The translations under genes and the position numbers were made by a program. The notes beneath the pieces were generated by a model. That model saw nothing but the letters and a program-made list of their open reading frames with translations, was not told the origin of the DNA and ran no database searches. A DNA stretch of 64,000 bases, taken from Hymenobacter cellulosilyticus. GTDB lineage: Bacteria; Bacteroidota; Bacteroidia; Cytophagales; Hymenobacteraceae. Positions within the stretch are counted from its first letter, which is position 1, and each line of letters begins with the position of its first letter. Location of the stretch: contig NZ_CP095046.1 of NCBI RefSeq assembly GCF_022919215.1, forward strand, positions 1,540,501 to 1,604,500, given 5' to 3'. This document shows, in pieces, positions 61,679 to 64,000 of this stretch.

Positions 61679-64000
61679 TTAGTTGAAGATGTAGCGCACG
61701 CCCAACTGGCCCTGCCAGCGCGAGGTCAGCGAAGTCACGTCCCAGGGGTTGGTCCGGGTGGCAACGCTTCTGGGGAACGAGAAGGTCGGCTGCGTGTTCA
61801 CGCCGGTCGACTCTACGCGGAGCAGCTCCAGGGCATTGTTCTGCACCGAGTACTGGTGGCCCCAGTCGTTGTTGAGCAGGTTGCCTACGTTGATAACGTC
61901 GAAGGTTACCTGGATGGTGTTCTTCTTGCCGCCAGCCTGGAAGTTGAAGTCCTGGGCTACGCGCAGGTCTACCTGGTGCGTCCAGGGCAGACGGGCTGCG
62001 AAACGCTCGGCGTACTGCCCACGGTGGCTGCGCAGGTAGGGGTCGTTGTTGATGAAGGCTTCCAGCTGATTCTGCACTTCGGCCAACGTGCGGGTATCGG
62101 TCGTTACCAGCTTGATTTCGCTGGCGTCGCGCACGTCGCGGGGAATATAGATCAGGTCGTTGCCGGTGTTGCCGTCGCTATTCAGGTCGGTGCTGTTACC
62201 GTACACATACGTCAGGGGCTGACCCGACAAGCCTTCGTACACGGCCGAGATGGTGGTAGCCAGCTTGTCGGAAGCGTAGTGGAAGGTGTAGCCGGCCGTA
62301 GCCAGTACCCGGTGACGACGGTCGTTGAGCGAGAAGCTCAGCTCGGGTTGTTGGGGTCGGTGATGATCTGGTTGAAGCCGAAGTTTGAGGAAGCCGTGGT
62401 GTTGAAGCCGCTGTTGATTTCCTTCGACTTACCGTAGGTGTAGGCCACCATCGTGTTCAGGCCATCGGCAAACTGCTTCTGGAGCTGACCCGTCAGGTTG
62501 TAGCGGTAACCCTGGTCGGTGTTCTTCAGAATGTATACGTTCGTGAAGTTGGCATCGATGCGGCGGGCGGCGCCGCTGGCGTATACCGGGCGCTTATCGG
62601 GGCCCACCAGGTTGCCGATGGGACCAGCCAGGTTAGCATCCTGATAGTAGATGTCGTTCAGGGTTTTCGAGTACATGCCTTCGAGTGTGGCAATAACGTC
62701 GCCGGGCAGGCGGAAGTCTACGGCCAAGTTCGAGCGCCACACCTGGGGCAGCTTGAAGTCCTTGGCCAGCACGTTGATCTGAGCCGTTTTCGAAGCACCG
62801 GCGCTGTACGTGGTCGGGATACGCTCCACGTTGGTTTCAATTGTCGACAGGTACTTCGGGTTGTTCGGGTTGTTGGTGTTGTTCGCCGTGTTGTTGATGT
62901 CGAGGTTACCCTGAATCATGCCGCTGTTGGAGTAGCTGTTGGCAATCCAGACGTACGGCACACGGCCCGTGAAAACACCCGTACCGCCGCGCAGCTGCAC
63001 TTTGGCGTCGTTGTTCAGGTCGTAGTTGAAGCCCAGACGGGGCGCCCACAGCAGCTGGCCGTTGGGCACGTTCTGCGTGTTGATGTCGCCGTACTTGTCG
63101 AAAGCGGGCTGGTTGTCGACCAGGGGTTATACACCGGCTTGTCCAGGAAGATGGGTACGTCGAGACGCAGGCCGGCCGTCAGGCGCAGGTTTTCGAGCAC
63201 GGAGTACTGATCCTGCACGTAGAAGCCCAACTGCATGGCTTTGAAAGCGGCGGCCCCGTCGCTGCCGTTGGTAGCGTAGGAAGCCTGCACGCGGGTGGCC
63301 TTGTCCTGGTAGAAGTTCTGCAGCGAGGTGAAGGTGTAAGCCCCGTTGCCGTCGGCAATAAACTGGTTGCGGAACTTGAAGCCTTCGTTGTGCGTGCCCA
63401 GCGTGACGGTGTGCTTGCCAAACGAGGCGGTCAGGTTGTCGGTTACTTCCACGATGTCCTGGTTCAGGCTGTTCAGAGCCGAGCTACGCTCCGTACCGAA
63501 GAGGTAGGTGTTGCCGTTGTCGGCAATGCTGAAGGCCGGCAGCAACGTGCCGCGCGTGTTCCGACGGTCCCGAATGCGGCTGTAGCTTACCAAAAACTTG
63601 TTGGAGAAGCGGCCGAAGCGGCTGTTGAGTTCAGCTACCGAGCTGTTGGTCACGTTGCTGAAGCGGTAGCCGTTGTTGCCGAAGCGGAAGTTGATGGAAG
63701 TGCGGGTGATGTTGTCGGCAAAGGCCTCCACGTAGTTGTGGCGCAGCGTGAGCTGGTGGTTGGTCGACAAGTTGAAGTCCAGACGGCCAAACACCTTGTT
63801 GCTTTCCGTGCGCAGAATCTCCTCGTCGGTGCTGCCCACGTCGTAGCCGTAGCGCTGCTTGGCGTAGGCGGCAATGCCGGCCAGGGTCGTTGGGTTGATG
63901 CTCGAGGACGAGGTGCCGGGCGTGAAGCCCAGCGGGGTGCTGGCGCGGGCAATTTCGCCGTTCAGGAAAAAGAAGACCTTGTCGCGCACCACGGCGCCGC
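61679..64000 (-). CDS. Oar-like TonB-dependent receptor, partial (two frame breaks)
   Basis: About 770 residues to the right edge when a C near 63123-63126 and a C near 62349-62351 are restored; the N-terminus lies outside the window. The barrel-rich sequence shows VRDKVFFFLNGEIARASTPL, GRLDFNLSTNHQLTLRHNYV, FYVQDQYSVLENLRLTAGLR, LWAPRLGFNYDLNNDAKVQL and WRSNLAVDFRLPGDVIATLE, ending LTSRWQGQLGVRYIFN with terminal aromatic-type residues. Such Oar/TonB-dependent receptors have a carboxypeptidase-like N-terminal domain and carry large substrates. The breaks are probably sequence errors. Confidence 0.88.

Noticed and set aside
1752..63127. Programmed frameshifting or widespread pseudogenes
   Set aside because: All events are single-base losses in C/G runs of different length, without a common slippery heptamer or downstream stem, and hit essential and accessory genes alike; an error in the sequence explains them better.
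1..64000. tRNA, rRNA, CRISPR, transposase or prophage genes
   Set aside because: None of the gaps between genes shows a cloverleaf with a GGTTCGA-type T-loop, rRNA sequence, regular repeat array or mobile-element protein; most gaps are short and filled by promoters, terminators or repeats.

Overview
The window is a 64 kb, roughly 60% G+C chromosomal segment of a Bacteroidota bacterium, most like the Cytophagales genus Hymenobacter. The evidence is the Bacteroidota -7 promoter element TAnnTTTG in front of many genes, gliding lipoproteins GldB and GldD, bamA followed by two skp genes, TonB-dependent receptors paired with a DUF4249 lipoprotein, FecI/FecR-type regulators, a bifunctional HADH/ECH protein in the Bacteroidota domain order, and short basic and acidic proteins typical of the group. 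No tRNA, rRNA, CRISPR array, transposase or prophage gene was seen; most of the window is core chromosome.

Layout. 0-3.5 kb: end of bamA, two Skp/OmpH chaperones, an RluD-type pseudouridine synthase. 3.6-10.9 kb (minus): exbB/tolQ, two exbD, two tonB, a small membrane protein, a PstS-like lipoprotein and a TPR protein, headed by a promoter and a structured leader. 10.9-20.2 kb: mazG, glmM, a cysteine desulfurase, a membrane protein plus PRC-barrel pair, hemH, era, der, a small acidic lipoprotein. 20.3-23.4 kb (minus): an arginase-fold protein with a degenerate metal site, a cytochrome b5-like protein, murQ and a hypothetical. 23.5-32.3 kb (plus): a fatty-acid beta-oxidation cluster (fadD, marR, HADH/ECH, thiolase, yggL-like, acyl-CoA dehydrogenase) with one shared candidate operator. 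32.3-34.8 kb: two minus-strand hypotheticals and a pair of very small plus-strand genes. 34.8-46.7 kb: recG, gldD, ssb, mutY, HU, a TPR protein, a 29-residue ribosome-type protein, RNase G, a porin, gldB, a glycosyltransferase, endonuclease III. 46.8-50.5 kb: an ECF sigma factor with a minimal overlapping partner, accessory hypotheticals, an MFS transporter. 50.6-59.0 kb: an ECF sigma factor, a head-GIN lipoprotein, a TonB-dependent receptor, DUF4249, FecR and an STN-domain protein carrying surface repeats; I read this as one signalling and uptake locus. 59.1-64 kb (minus): a zinc-finger-like hypothetical, an alpha/beta hydrolase without its nucleophile serine, and an Oar-like receptor running off the right edge.

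A caution applies throughout: about 25 places, many in conserved housekeeping genes, lose exactly one base in a C or G run (no gains seen), breaking the frame. Restoring one base rejoins each gene to the expected length. This looks like homopolymer under-calling in the source sequence rather than biology, so the affected genes are annotated as single CDSs spanning the break.
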